From contig CM040421.1 in the NCBI GenBank assembly GCA_022702705.1, positions 63,424,197-63,488,196 of the forward strand: a stretch of 64,000 nucleotides of DNA. Reading direction: 5' to 3'. Shown piece by piece: positions 23,379 through 33,900 of the stretch (positions within the stretch are counted from its first letter, which is position 1; every line of letters starts with the position of its first letter). Under the pieces are notes generated by a model that worked only from the letters and a program-made list of their open reading frames with translations, was not told where the DNA came from and did not search any database. This DNA is from Papilionanthe hookeriana x Papilionanthe teres. Its lineage: Eukaryota > Streptophyta > Magnoliopsida > Asparagales > Orchidaceae. The translations under genes were made by a program, and so were the position numbers.

Positions 23379-24894
23379 TTGTCTGTAGAAGAATTGATCT
23401 TGCAACTTAGCAATCAGTTACAAAGTCAAAACAATGTTATTCGTAATATTGAGAATCAGATGGGTCAAATTGCTAATTTCATTAATTACAGACCTCAAGG
23501 AACACTGCCTAGCAATGTCAAAATTAATCCTAAAGGATCTAGAAAAGAACATGAACAAGCAAAAGCTGTACAACTTAGAAGTGGAAAGGAATTAATAGAT
23601 AAAACATGGAATGAGATTGAAAAAGAGAAAGAAGTTGAAGAGATTGCAAAACCTAAAGATACCCTTTCTCCAAGTAAAGATCATACTATTGTACCTACTG
23701 AAGTGGAAGTTGAAAGACCATCACCACCTTTTCCTCAAAGACTTAAACAGCAGAAGCTTGACCATCAATTTTCTAAGTTCTTTAAAATTTTTAAGAAACT
23801 TACCATCTACATTCCTTTTGCTGAAGCTTTCGAGCAAATGCCAAGCTATGCAAAATTTATGAAGGATATTTTAAGTAAGAAGAGAAAATTTGAAGCATAT
23901 GAAACTGTTGCATTAAGTGAAGAATGTAGTGCAATTATCCAAAAGAAATTACCTCAGAAACTTAAAGATCTTGGAAGTTTCACTATACCATGTGCTATTG
24001 AAAAAAAATTTTTTGGAAAAGCCTTATGTGATTTAGGAGCTAGTATTAATCTCATGCCATTTTCAATCTTTTGAAGGTTAGATTTAGAAGAGATCTCTCC
24101 TACCACTGTAACTCTTCAGTTAGCTGATGGATCGATCACTTATCCTAAAGGGGTTAAAGAGGATGTGCTTGTTAAGGTAGATAAATTTATCTTCCCTGTA
24201 GATTTCATTGTTCTAGATATGGAAGAAGATAAATAAATACCTATCATTTTAGGAAGTCCTTTTCTAGCTACCGGTCGAGCAATGATTGATGTGCAAAAAG
24301 GAGAATTAATAATGATAGTTAATGATCAAGAGATAAAATTCAATGTTCTGAATTCAATGAGGTATCTTGAAAAAGAAAAATGCTATCAGATGGATATTTT
24401 TGATTATATGATTGAAAAGTATTACCAAGAAAGATGTAAGGTCATTTTTGATAATAAAAACAAAGAATCAATGTTATATGACTGGTTATTAAATGAAGAG
24501 AATTCATCTAAAGAAGCTCATTATATTCATGAAAATTGGGAAATTTTAGACACAACTACAAATGAGATATTATTACCCTCAATTGAAAATGCCCCTGAAC
24601 TGGAATTAAAAATATTACCTGTGCATTTAAAATATGCATTTCTCGAAGATTCATTAACTTTACCTTTAATTATATCTTCAAAACTAAGCAAAGATCAAGA
24701 AGAAAAATTAATTAGAGTTCTGAAGAATTACAAGAAAGCTTTTGGTTGGACTATTGCAGATATAAAAGGAATAAGCCCTTCAATATGTATGCATAGAATT
24801 TTAATGGAAGAAAATTGTAAAACCACTATTAAACCTCAAAGAAGATTAAATCCAATTATGAAAGAGGTTGTTAAGAAAGAAATTTTCAAATGGT
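23379..24894 (+). pseudogene. Athila-1 gag C-terminus, protease and start of reverse transcriptase
   Basis: One frame with stops at 24072-24074 and near 24234. It begins with a gag tail (NQMGQIANFI, QAKAVQLRSGKEL). The retroviral-type aspartic protease follows: active-site stretch CDLGASINLMP near 24028 and the second conserved block ILGSPFLATGRAMIDV near 24246. Asp is followed by Leu-Gly-Ala rather than Thr/Ser-Gly, as is usual for this clade. Next come the pol linker and the first reverse transcriptase residues (PQRRLNP.MKEVVKKEIFKWL). The reading then jumps into RNase H; see the next entry. The stops make it inactive. Confidence 0.88.
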
Positions 24895-26413
24895 TATCAG
24901 CTATTAAGTATTTAATATCTAAAAAGGATGTTAATTCTTGATTGATCAGATGGGTTTTACTTTTGCAAGAATTTGATTTTGAAATAGTAAACAGAAGAGG
25001 GACTGACAACCAAATTGCTGATCATTTATCAAGAATCAAAAACAATAATGAGAAGATTTATGAAGAATTTATAAATGAAAATTTCCTGGATGAGCAATTA
25101 TATTTCATTCAAGGATTACAAATACCGTGGTATGCAGATATATTTAACTACTTGGTTAACAATATTTTAACATATGGGATGAATAGTAAATATATTAAGA
25201 AATTCAAGAATGATTGTAAATCATATATTTGGGAAGATCCTCATTTATTTAAAATAGGAAGAGATTTTGTGATTCGAAGATGTGTACCTTATGAAGAAAC
25301 TTTTGCAATTATTCAAAAATGTCACGATTCTGAATTTAGAGGACACTTTGGAGTGGATAAAACTAGATTTAAAATTTTAAATTCTGGATTTTATTGGCCT
25401 AGTTTATTTAAAGATGTTGGACATTATGTGAAAACTTGTGATTGATGGCAATGAATAGGAAATATATCCAGAAAAGATGAAATGCCTCTAAATTTTATAC
25501 TAGAAATCAAAATTTTCGTTGTATGGGGTTTAAGCTTTATAGGACCATTCGTACCATCATCTGGAAAGATTTATATTTTATTAGCCTAGATTATGTTTCA
25601 AAGTGGATCGAAGCTGTAGCTTTACCGAACTGTGATTCCAAAAGTATTTCAAAATTTTTAAAGAAAATAATTTTTACAAGATTTGGAATGCCTAGGATAA
25701 TTATCACAGATGGGGCAAGTCATTTCAGAAATATAAGAATTCAATCATTCTTTGGAAAAATTCAGAATTAAGTATAGAATTACAACTTCTTATCATCCTC
25801 AAACAAGTGAAATGACTGAAGTATCAAATAGAGTAATTAAAAGAATATTGGAAAAGACTGTTAATCCTTAAAGAAGTAACTGAGTTGATAGATTTGATTC
25901 TGCATTATGGGCTTATAGAACAGCTTATAAGACTCCTATCGGAATGTTACCTTATCGGTTAATTTATGGTAAACATTGTCACTTACCTGTTGAACTAGAG
26001 CATAAAGCTTATTGGGCAATAAAGGAGTTCAATTATAATTTGAATAATGTACGAGAAAAACGATTATTAAAACTAAATGAAATGGAAGAGATAAGAAATG
26101 AATCTTATGAAAATACAAAAATTTATAAGGATAGAATGAAGAAATTACATGACAAAATGATTTCAAGGAAAATATTCAAGCTTGGACAAGAAGTATTATT
26201 ATTTAATACTCGTTTAAAAATTTTCACTTGAAAATTAAAATCTAAATGGATGGGACTGTTTATAATTGAGAAAATATACCCTTATGGAGTTGTGGATATT
26301 AAAGATCCCAAAATTGGAAAAGTATTTAAAGTTAATGGATTAAGACTAAAGCCTTATATGGGAAAAATGAAATTAAATTACAATGAGGCTTATGAACTGA
26401 GTCTACCCGATTA
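24895..26413 (+). pseudogene. Athila-1 RNase H end and integrase, after internal pol deletion
   Basis: Near 24895 the frame passes straight from the N-terminus of reverse transcriptase to SAIKYLISKKDV and RWVLLLQEFDFEI, the end of RNase H. The palm with the catalytic Asp pair and most of RNase H are gone. Integrase follows: zinc region with H..H (HDSEFRGHFGV) but its second Cys is Trp (C-D-stop-W). The first catalytic Asp is Ser (VWGLSFIGP), the second Asp is kept (IITDG), and Glu is kept (MTEVSNR). The C-terminal part is LPVELEHKAYWAIKEFN, VLLFNTRLK and YPYGVVDI, typical of Athila. Stops are near 24939, 25443, 25450 and 26229. Dead. Confidence 0.88.
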
Positions 26414-26599
26414 ATTCAATTAACTAGGTCGAGCTGATGACGTTAAACCAAGCGCTTTGTGGGAGGCAACCCATATTTATTAGTTTGAGTTTAATTATCG
26501 CTGTAAGGTTATGCCTTGGTTTTCACTAAATTTGTATATAAATTTTAAAAAAGAAGGCTAACAAGTCTGTATTGGCTTAAGCTAATTGACATATCGATG

Positions 26600-26704
26600 A
26601 ATCCGGCGCCTAGGGGCCAGATTCCGGCGCCTAAGAGCCGCGGTTACAAATCGTGGAAAAACTGAATTTCTTCAGTTTTTCACACGAAATCTCTTTATAT
26701 ATAG
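26600..26704 (+). promoter_or_regulatory. Promoter-like cassette inside Athila-1
   Basis: Two worn copies of the U3 palindrome (CGGCGCCTAGGGGCCAG at 26604, CGGCGCCTAAGAGCCG at 26624) are followed by GCGGTTAC and then TTTATATATAG (26694-26704), a TATA-like run. The order matches the LTR, where palindromes, CGACGGTTAC and TATAAATA occur. A small ORF begins 86 bp further on. Inference: a second promoter copied from U3. No transcript evidence. Confidence 0.4.
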
Positions 26705-26789
26705 CCTATTTTTCGTCTCCAATCCCATAGACACACTAATTTCAACCAAAGCAATTCATTTTGGAGGAGTTAGGAAGGATTTGGAGGCC

Positions 26790-27146
26790 ATGGATAGAGG
26801 AAATCATGGAAATGAGGTAAGAGACAAATCTCCTAAAGAACCTCAGCCTTATTTTAAGGGTTTTATTGCTGTTAGTTTGGAGAAAATGTTTAGTCAAATG
26901 GATAAGATTGAAGCGGAACTTCAAAGTATTGTTAATCGTCTCCATGAGATGTACCACCAATACGAACACTTGGAATGGCAAACCAAACTTCAATTTGATC
27001 ACATGGGTGCATATCAAGACGCTCAAGTAGAAATGTACGCGAAGAACAAATTGATTGATGAAAAGATGGCTTTGGAATTTCCAAGGGTGTTGGTGTTCTA
27101 TTCCTTCGGTCCTAGCGAACTTCATTGCGAAAGAGATGGAAATTGA
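26790..27146 (+). CDS. Small ORF of unknown function between integrase and the transposon-protein ORF
   Basis: 118 codons from ATG 26790. The open frame reaches 26781 with TTG, but ATG is the likelier start. It is rich in Glu, Lys, Gln and Met, with a probable coiled coil in the middle (VSLEKMFSQMDKIEAELQSI, NRLHEMYHQYEH). No family recognised. It lies 86 bp after a TATA-like run and downstream of pol in the same sense. It may be a host- or element-derived accessory protein or only the remnant of a longer one. The stop at 27144-27146 gives a shorter tail than the composition suggests. Confidence 0.4.
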   Translation: MDRGNHGNEVRDKSPKEPQPYFKGFIAVSLEKMFSQMDKIEAELQSIVNRLHEMYHQYEHLEWQTKLQFDHMGAYQDAQVEMYAKNKLIDEKMALEFPRVLVFYSFGPSELHCERDGN

Positions 27147-27569
27147 AGAGCGGTGTTAAATAGATTCCATGTGTGTTTTAGATGTGATTGAGTCTTGTTT
27201 TAGTGTGCTGAATATCTAATGTGTGTATTTGCTTAAATTGTTCAATGTGTGTTGTTGGATTTGAATGTTTGCTTTTAATATGTTGTTGATTGTGTTATTT
27301 ATAAAACGATGAACCTTGATACAAGTCTTGTACTGAAGATTGTTGAATTTGGAATGGATATTAGGATTTTGAATTGAAGAATTTGGATACATTTATGTGG
27401 ATCTATGCTTTTATTTTAAATTGATTGTGAAAATATTTGGAGGTTATAAAATGGATTAATACTCTCATAAGAGTAATTAAGAGTCAAATTTGATATGATC
27501 TGGTGGAAAATATTTAATTTAAATTGAATTTTTTGGAAAGGCGAGTCTTGTGCCTAGGCGCCAGAATTC

Positions 27570-27583
27570 GGCGCCTAGGCGCC
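27570..27583. repeat. GGCGCCTAGGCGCC palindrome upstream of the transposon-protein ORF
   Basis: A perfect 14-bp palindrome, with a related TGCCTAGGCGCCAG at 27551. This is the third location in Athila-1 of the pair seen in U3. It lies about 370 bp before ATG 27953. Confidence 0.85.
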
Positions 27584-27952
27584 GGTTCGGCCTGAACCCG
27601 AAAACTCATCTTCTTAAACCCCCACGTCATTTTTGACGCCTAAGCTTCCTTCTTCACAGTATTTTCGCCAAAATACCACCTAGAGATCCCATTTAGAGCC
27701 GGATTTGCAAGTTTTTGGGCTTGAAATCACCTGATTTTTTCATCTCGAGGTCAGATCTACCTTCTAAACTCATTATTTTTTATTTTTACCATGGATTTTG
27801 CTCTCATTAAGAAAAACTGAAATTTTAAGAAAAATTTTTATTTTTTATGATCAAATTCATGGGTGCTTAAGCTATTTCAAGTTTGAAAAGCTTAAATTAG
27901 TTTATTTTCCTATATCCATTGAATTTATTTTGCGTTTTTCTTTCACGTTTAG

Positions 27953-29110
27953 ATGGCACCGAAATCCAAGCAAGGAAAGGAACGAGAAAACTTTGATCGT
28001 AGCAAGTTCATCACTGCTGTTGCACACTTCCGATATAATGATTTTGCTACAACTTGGAAGTTTATCTCAAAGCGAAGTTTCTATAATCCTGGAGGAAGAA
28101 TTGAGGAGATAATCGTTGCACTCAACTGGCAACAATTTTGCTATTTCACTGTTGTTGTCGTTATTCCGGTAATTAGAGAGTTTTATGATAATTTAGTGGA
28201 TGCATAGGAATACGAGATTTTCGTTCGAGGAGTTCGAGTAGGATTCACTCCTGAACGTACCAACATTTTCTATGGCCTGCCGCCAAACATTGAGTGTTAT
28301 TACTCAGGTTTATCTCTTATCTGAGGAAGATTTGGACATGATCATTGCCTACCTGACTGATAGTACTGGAGCCTGGAAGACTTGGAATGGAAAAAGGGAA
28401 AATTTTTCATCTTCTAAGCTTAATGGTGTTTCCAAGGCATGGCACTACTTATTTCTGCTCGTCTCCTTCCATCCAATCACCTGAGTGAAGTTACCAGAGA
28501 TAGAGCTATTCTAAACTACTGCATTCAAGAGAAGAAGTCTATTGATGTAGGGAGCATTATTTATGATTCTGTGGAGGCTACTGCTCGTTCTAGCACATCT
28601 ATTAGACTTGGTTTTCCATCACTGATCTATTCTCTTTGTCAAAGTGCTGGAGTAGTTGCTGAGCTTTCTGAAGAAAAGCTTAAGTCGACGAAGCCTATAG
28701 GAAGAGAGAGTGTTAGCATTTATGACCAACTGCGAGGTAAGAGTTCTATTGCACCTGCTAGTTCATTACCTACTTCAGGTAGAGCTTCTACTTCTAGACC
28801 ATCTAATTCTTCAGAGCCATCATCTACATTTTTGGAAACCATGCATGATCATTTCATAGAGCAGCAGCATGAGTTATTCTTAACTCAGTGCAAAGTAGAT
28901 ACCAAAGACAAGAAGATTGATCATCTTTCTGAGTATACACAAAGAAAGAGTGATTATGATGCTAAATATTTAGAGTCTTTAGTAAGATTTCTGAAGGGTG
29001 AGCATGATGTTCAGTTCCCTACTTGTCCCAGATTTTCACCCTATGTTGATCCTAAGGATATGGAGTTCTCTTTTGGTTGTGATGATGATGAAGCAACAGA
29101 CAGTGATTAG
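27953..29110 (+). pseudogene. 'Putative plant transposon protein' domain ORF
   Basis: The start ATG at 27953 (MAPKSKQGKER) opens a protein matching a domain common in plant retroelement polyproteins. The wording is F..ER..FYNPGGRIEE.., FCYF..VVVIPVIREFYDNL, EIFVRGVRV.F, NIFYGLP, then KAWHYLF, SARLLPSNHLSEVTRDRAIL, SIDVGSIIYDSVE and LGFPSLIYSLCQSAGV. A Ser/Pro-rich linker and an acidic tail (SFGCDDDEATDSD) end it at TAG 29108-29110. TAG near 28205 and compensating frameshifts near 28312 and 28442 break it. It sits where envelope-like ORFs lie in other Athila elements, but no signal peptide or membrane anchor is seen. Its function is unknown. Confidence 0.8.
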
Positions 29111-30409
29111 AAGCTTGATTTATCTCTAGAGATTGTTGATTCTGTTTTTAGAGTATTATCATGTTTTTTGTGATGTAATTTATTGATGTTATTTGTGAAC
29201 TTTTTATATTAAAACTGTTTTTAGATTATCTGATGTGTGTTGAAGACTGAGATGTGAATGAATTTCTATAAAAGTTTATTTCTATTTCAGCCTACTGTTT
29301 AGTGTTCATGAATAGTTAGTAAATTTGCATGTTCCAAAATAATTTTTTTTAGAAATTAACTCCTGCTTTGCAAAACTTTTATATATATGCTTAATCATTT
29401 CTATTATATTCATATTGAAGCATGTGTAGAAGTAGAGTATAGTTTTTCCTTACTACATCATTGTTATACTTAGATTAATTCCTGTTTATTTCTTTCTCTC
29501 ATGCTTTAGAAAATTTCTTAATTCATATTTATACTAAAGCTGAAGTTTAGGGGAGGGAAAATATTTATCAAATTTAAATATTATTTGTCCTTAAAGAACT
29601 AATATTTTCTTTAAAAATATATTAACATAACATAAGGAATGAAAAATCTATTTAAGAATACCTAATTTTTTGAATTTATAAATAATTTTGTAAACTTAAC
29701 TAAATTTCAAAAATTTTAGTTGACTTTAAAAATAGAATTATTTTGCTTTAAGAATAATAAGATGAAATTTTTTTTATTTATAGTAAAGAGAATTGTATTT
29801 TTTGAAATACTAAGGAATCAAGATTATTGCTTGAAAAAGAAAAGATTGAAATAAGTTTGGAAAAATATTAATGTCATATTTATTAAGCAAAAATGTATAA
29901 GTATTTGAAAATAAGTTAAGAATAGTGAAGTTTAAAATTATTAACAGGCTATCTAAAAATAGTAATCCTCTGTTAAAAAAAATAAAAAATAAATAAAAAG
30001 AAGAAAAAAGGGTGAGGAGAAACTCGAGGAAATGCCTAATAAAAAATTGGCTTCACTTGAATTACCTTATAGTAAGAAAACTGATTACATTTTTTTACTT
30101 AATTTCTATGTACATATATTTTTACTAGAAAAAATATTTCATGAAAACTTTTTCTTGTAAATATTTTATGTGACCTTCATATGATAAACTACAATTATTT
30201 TTGAAATAAATGAAAAATTGGAAGTCTTATGATTTGGTAGTTAAATGTTCTTTAATTCTTAAAATTAAACTTAATTAGTGAAATTTGATTAATGATTTGC
30301 TAAAGTATTTATAAAACCAAAAACTATAAGGAATCTTAAATATTTTAACTTCATTCCAATTGCTATTTATTTTATGTGATTAAAAGAGTTACTTGAGGAT
30401 AAGTAACGT
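29111..30409 (+). other. Athila-1 3' non-coding region
   Basis: AT-rich, no gene. A purine-rich tract at 29548-29564 (TTTAGGGGAGGGAAAAT) resembles a second, upstream polypurine tract. The stretch 29948-30060 matches the arms of the inverted repeat in Athila-2 (for example CAGGCTA.C.AAAAATAGT and GGTGAGGAGAA), showing both belong to one family. Confidence 0.7.
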
Positions 30410-30426
30410 TTAAGTTTGGGGGAATT
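30410..30426 (+). other. Polypurine tract of Athila-1
   Basis: AAGTTTGGGGGAATT lies immediately before the LTR start TGATCC. The same tract precedes the LTR in both arms of Athila-2 (59034-59048; reverse strand 56269-56283). Confidence 0.85.
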
Positions 30427-30958
30427 TGATCCACTTAAAAAATACCCATTTTTATGCCTTATTTATGATTCAATTCTTAAGGATATTATGCTTTAATGAA
30501 ATGTATTTTAATGTTTTTCGATGCAGATGACTAAAAAGAGCCAAAGAAGGAAAAAAAGAGCAAAAAGGAGCAAAAATGGAGCTTATGGAGCATTTTTTGG
30601 AATTATTGGCCTGGCGCCTAGGCGCCAGAGTCCGGCGCCTAGGCGCCAGTTCGATACAGGCGCTGTTAAGTTTTTTTGATGACTTTGGGCAAGTATTTTA
30701 ACGGTGTTAAGCGGTTATTGGAGCTTCTAGAAGACTGGAAGTTACTCCTAATATATAGGACATGTGATACAATGTATTCAGACACAAGTAAATGGTCTGG
30801 ATCGCGAAGGGGTGCGACCCAATGTGAAGAGGTGCGAACGACCTGGTCACGGAGTCTGTCACCTAGGCGCCAGATCCCGGCACCTAGGCGCGACGTTTAC
30901 CTTCTAGAAGATACATTGAATTTGGATGAATTTTGAAGAGGTGCCTGAAGCAACCCCT
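30427..30958 (+). repeat. Athila-1 3' LTR, first part (split by Ogre-2)
   Basis: Matches the 5' LTR from its TGATCC start up to GCAACCCCT, then stops where Ogre-2 begins. It holds two perfect copies of GGCGCCTAGGCGCC (30613-30626, 30634-30647) and a third, weaker pair near 30860-30890. Confidence 0.95.
30954..30958. repeat. Target-site duplication of Ogre-2, left copy (CCCCT)
   Basis: CCCCT precedes the LTR at 30959 and recurs at 52840-52844 after the right LTR. The uninterrupted sister LTR has one copy in CAACCCCTGGTC. Confidence 0.93.
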
Positions 30959-33900
30959 TGTCGGCATATTTTTAGGTTTGTGTTGTATTTTGAAAAGGGG
31001 GTCGCCTACAGAAATTATCAGAGAATTTTAGATTTTAAATTTAATTTAAATATATATATATTTTAGAAAGTAACATTTGATTTTTGAAAATAATTTTAAG
31101 TTTAAAAATTTTAAGATATAAAATCAAACCAATCTTACATCCCAAATAGTTTATATAAACGAGCACCACATCACAAACTGTGTATCTATCTCGAAGGAGA
31201 AACACACTGCTTGACGATGGGGCTCGATTAAATAAACTAGAAGATTTGTGAGACCCGTTTGGTCTGCGAACCAATATTATAAGCCAACAAGTTCCCCTGC
31301 TTAATATAAGGGAATTAAGCAGGGTTTACATTACCTGGGTTCTTAAAGTTCCCTATAAGGGCAAGCACCTATAGTTAATTACATCTTAAATGACGGGAAT
31401 CATTTAAGAAAACTCTCGATAATGATCGGTGGTTTTGCTCTCAAGAATTTCAAAGTTTAAGGTTTTCAAACAATTGGATTTTAGAAATTTCAATTGGAAA
31501 TGGATCAAATTTGGAACAGTTGATTTTAAGAATCCAAAGGAAGAGAAGTAGGGGATGTCACGGACCCGAAGTGGACTTCGGTGACTTCCCAACTATCCTA
31601 TGGTTTGGCTTCAATTTGAGAGTTTATTTAATTTTTTAATCCTGCCAATTTTAATTAATTATGACTTATATTTGTATTATATAATCACACAAGTAGCCTC
31701 GAAGATGTGAGGGTTTATGTCGTATCGAACAACTACCTTGGAATCCTAAGACCGGTTAGGACTTAATTTGCATAAAATGATTATGCAAGTGTCTAACGAA
31801 AAGGTTGAAGATTTATGTTGCACTAGGCAAACTACCTCGAAATCCTATGGCTTGGTTATTTAATTCTAAGAATGGTTTTGCTGAAGTAGATCCGAGTTTT
31901 GCTGACGACGATGGCTGTGCTGCCCTCTATGCTCCAAGCTTCTTGTTGTTGCAGAGGTTTAGTTTTAGAAGGTGAAAATCAGGAGATGAGAAAAGTGTTT
32001 TGGTTTAGAAGAGTCTTAAAGTCCAAATGTCTTTAATGTTTTATTACGGGAATCTTAATGTTGATTATAACAACACTGATTAAGATCCCACGGTTCCATC
32101 ATTCTGGCACCGTTATTTTTATCGGATTCACTTAGTCCAGATGAATTTGCTAAACTCAATTGAATGAGTTCCACAATTTCATTTAGGTAGTGGGAAATCC
32201 TGTTAGCAACATGTAGGTTACATCATCTGAGGGATTCCCGATCATCCAACAAGACGTTTTAATTTAGTTATAGTTATAGTTTTGTGTTCTGTTTGTGATT
32301 AAATTTTGAGTTGTTTTATATTTCGAAATATTGTGGCGGTGGATTTTATCTTATTGTGACTTTTGATTTTAGTTTTGGGTTTCAGTTTTGTGGCTATCTT
32401 AAAAGGTTTCAGTTTTCATGCAACAATCTTGTTTAACATGCAAGAAAAGTAAAGCGCAGTACATGTAAGTAACTTGCAATAAAATAAAAGCATACCTAGA
32501 GGGTCTTCCCGTCATTCCAAGCTGCACTTAAAGCACATGTTAAGGCATTTATATATATTTGCAAGAAAACACCTAGGTAAAGCTAAGGGAAGGTTTTGGT
32601 TGTCTACCAAAGTCCTAATCCTATAGCTAATCAATTCCTATGACGTCTAGGTCCTTTTGTGTTTTGTTAAGGATGATTTTCCTTCATCAAAGAAAAATTA
32701 AATTAAATTGTTCTTCTAAATCATCTCACCATATTGAGAAAGTGCTTAGGACGAATCTTAAACATCTTTTAAATATTTCTAAGATTATTTCGAGTCCAAA
32801 TGAATTTTATTGTACTGGTGAATTAATCATCCAAGAATTCAATTACATTTTCATTCTTGCTCAGTGAATTTGGATGTTTGATTATCCTATGAGTAAAGTG
32901 ACACTTCACTTAATGCTCCATTTAAGAGTAATGATAACGTAAGCCTTTAAGGGCAAATCAGTTTATTAAAGATTTTAATGATTTAAAATCAGAATTGATG
33001 ATTTAAAGTAGTTTAATTTAGTTATGAAATTTTAATAATTCTAAGTTTGGAATAATGTTCAAGTTGTTTTAGTTTAATTAAATCTTTACATTTTAAATGA
33101 TCTCAATGTATTAGATTAATCTGGGTTGAATGAGGTCTTTAGATTATTCAATTTAGATTTTAATGATTTAATTTTAATTTAATTGAAACATTTTAAGTTA
33201 ATTTTTAATTGGTTTGATTTTTTTTATTATGAATAATTTTTTAGGTTGATTTTCTTTAATGTTTCAAATTTTTTTTAGATTTGTTTTCAAGTGATCTTTG
33301 AGATTAATTTTTAATGTTTTAAATTTATTTCAATTTGATTGTTAAATTACTTAATGTTTTAAGCTTTTAATTTAATTAAGGTTTATTTTCCTTTTAATTA
33401 TTTAATTATTAATTTCAGTTATCTTTTTTTAATTTGATTAAAAGTTGAATATTATTAAAGTGATTTATTTAGGGATCTTAAATTAAAGGGTTATAGTCTC
33501 CCTAAGTTATACTCCCCATTTTAATAATTTAGATTTCAATTAATCTTTCAAAGTTTAAATTATTTAATTAATTAAGGTTTCATTTTTCTTTTTGATTATT
33601 AGAAATAATTAATGGGTTCCTACCCTTTACTTTCCCAAAATTTCAATCATCTAAGAGAAAATTAAGATCAAATATTTTACCCTCCCCTTGATTAGACTTA
33701 AAGTTTTAATTAGGGGTTAAAAATTCTTAATTACTATTATGCCCTTTTAAGCCTAATTATTTCATAACTCACCAAATTGAGCTCAAATGAGCTTGAAATT
33801 TTTATGTCACTTTACTCTCATGTCAATTAAGACATTAGAGGAGAAAATGTGATTTTTTTTTAATTTAATTTAATTTATATATTTATTTTTATGAAAAATA

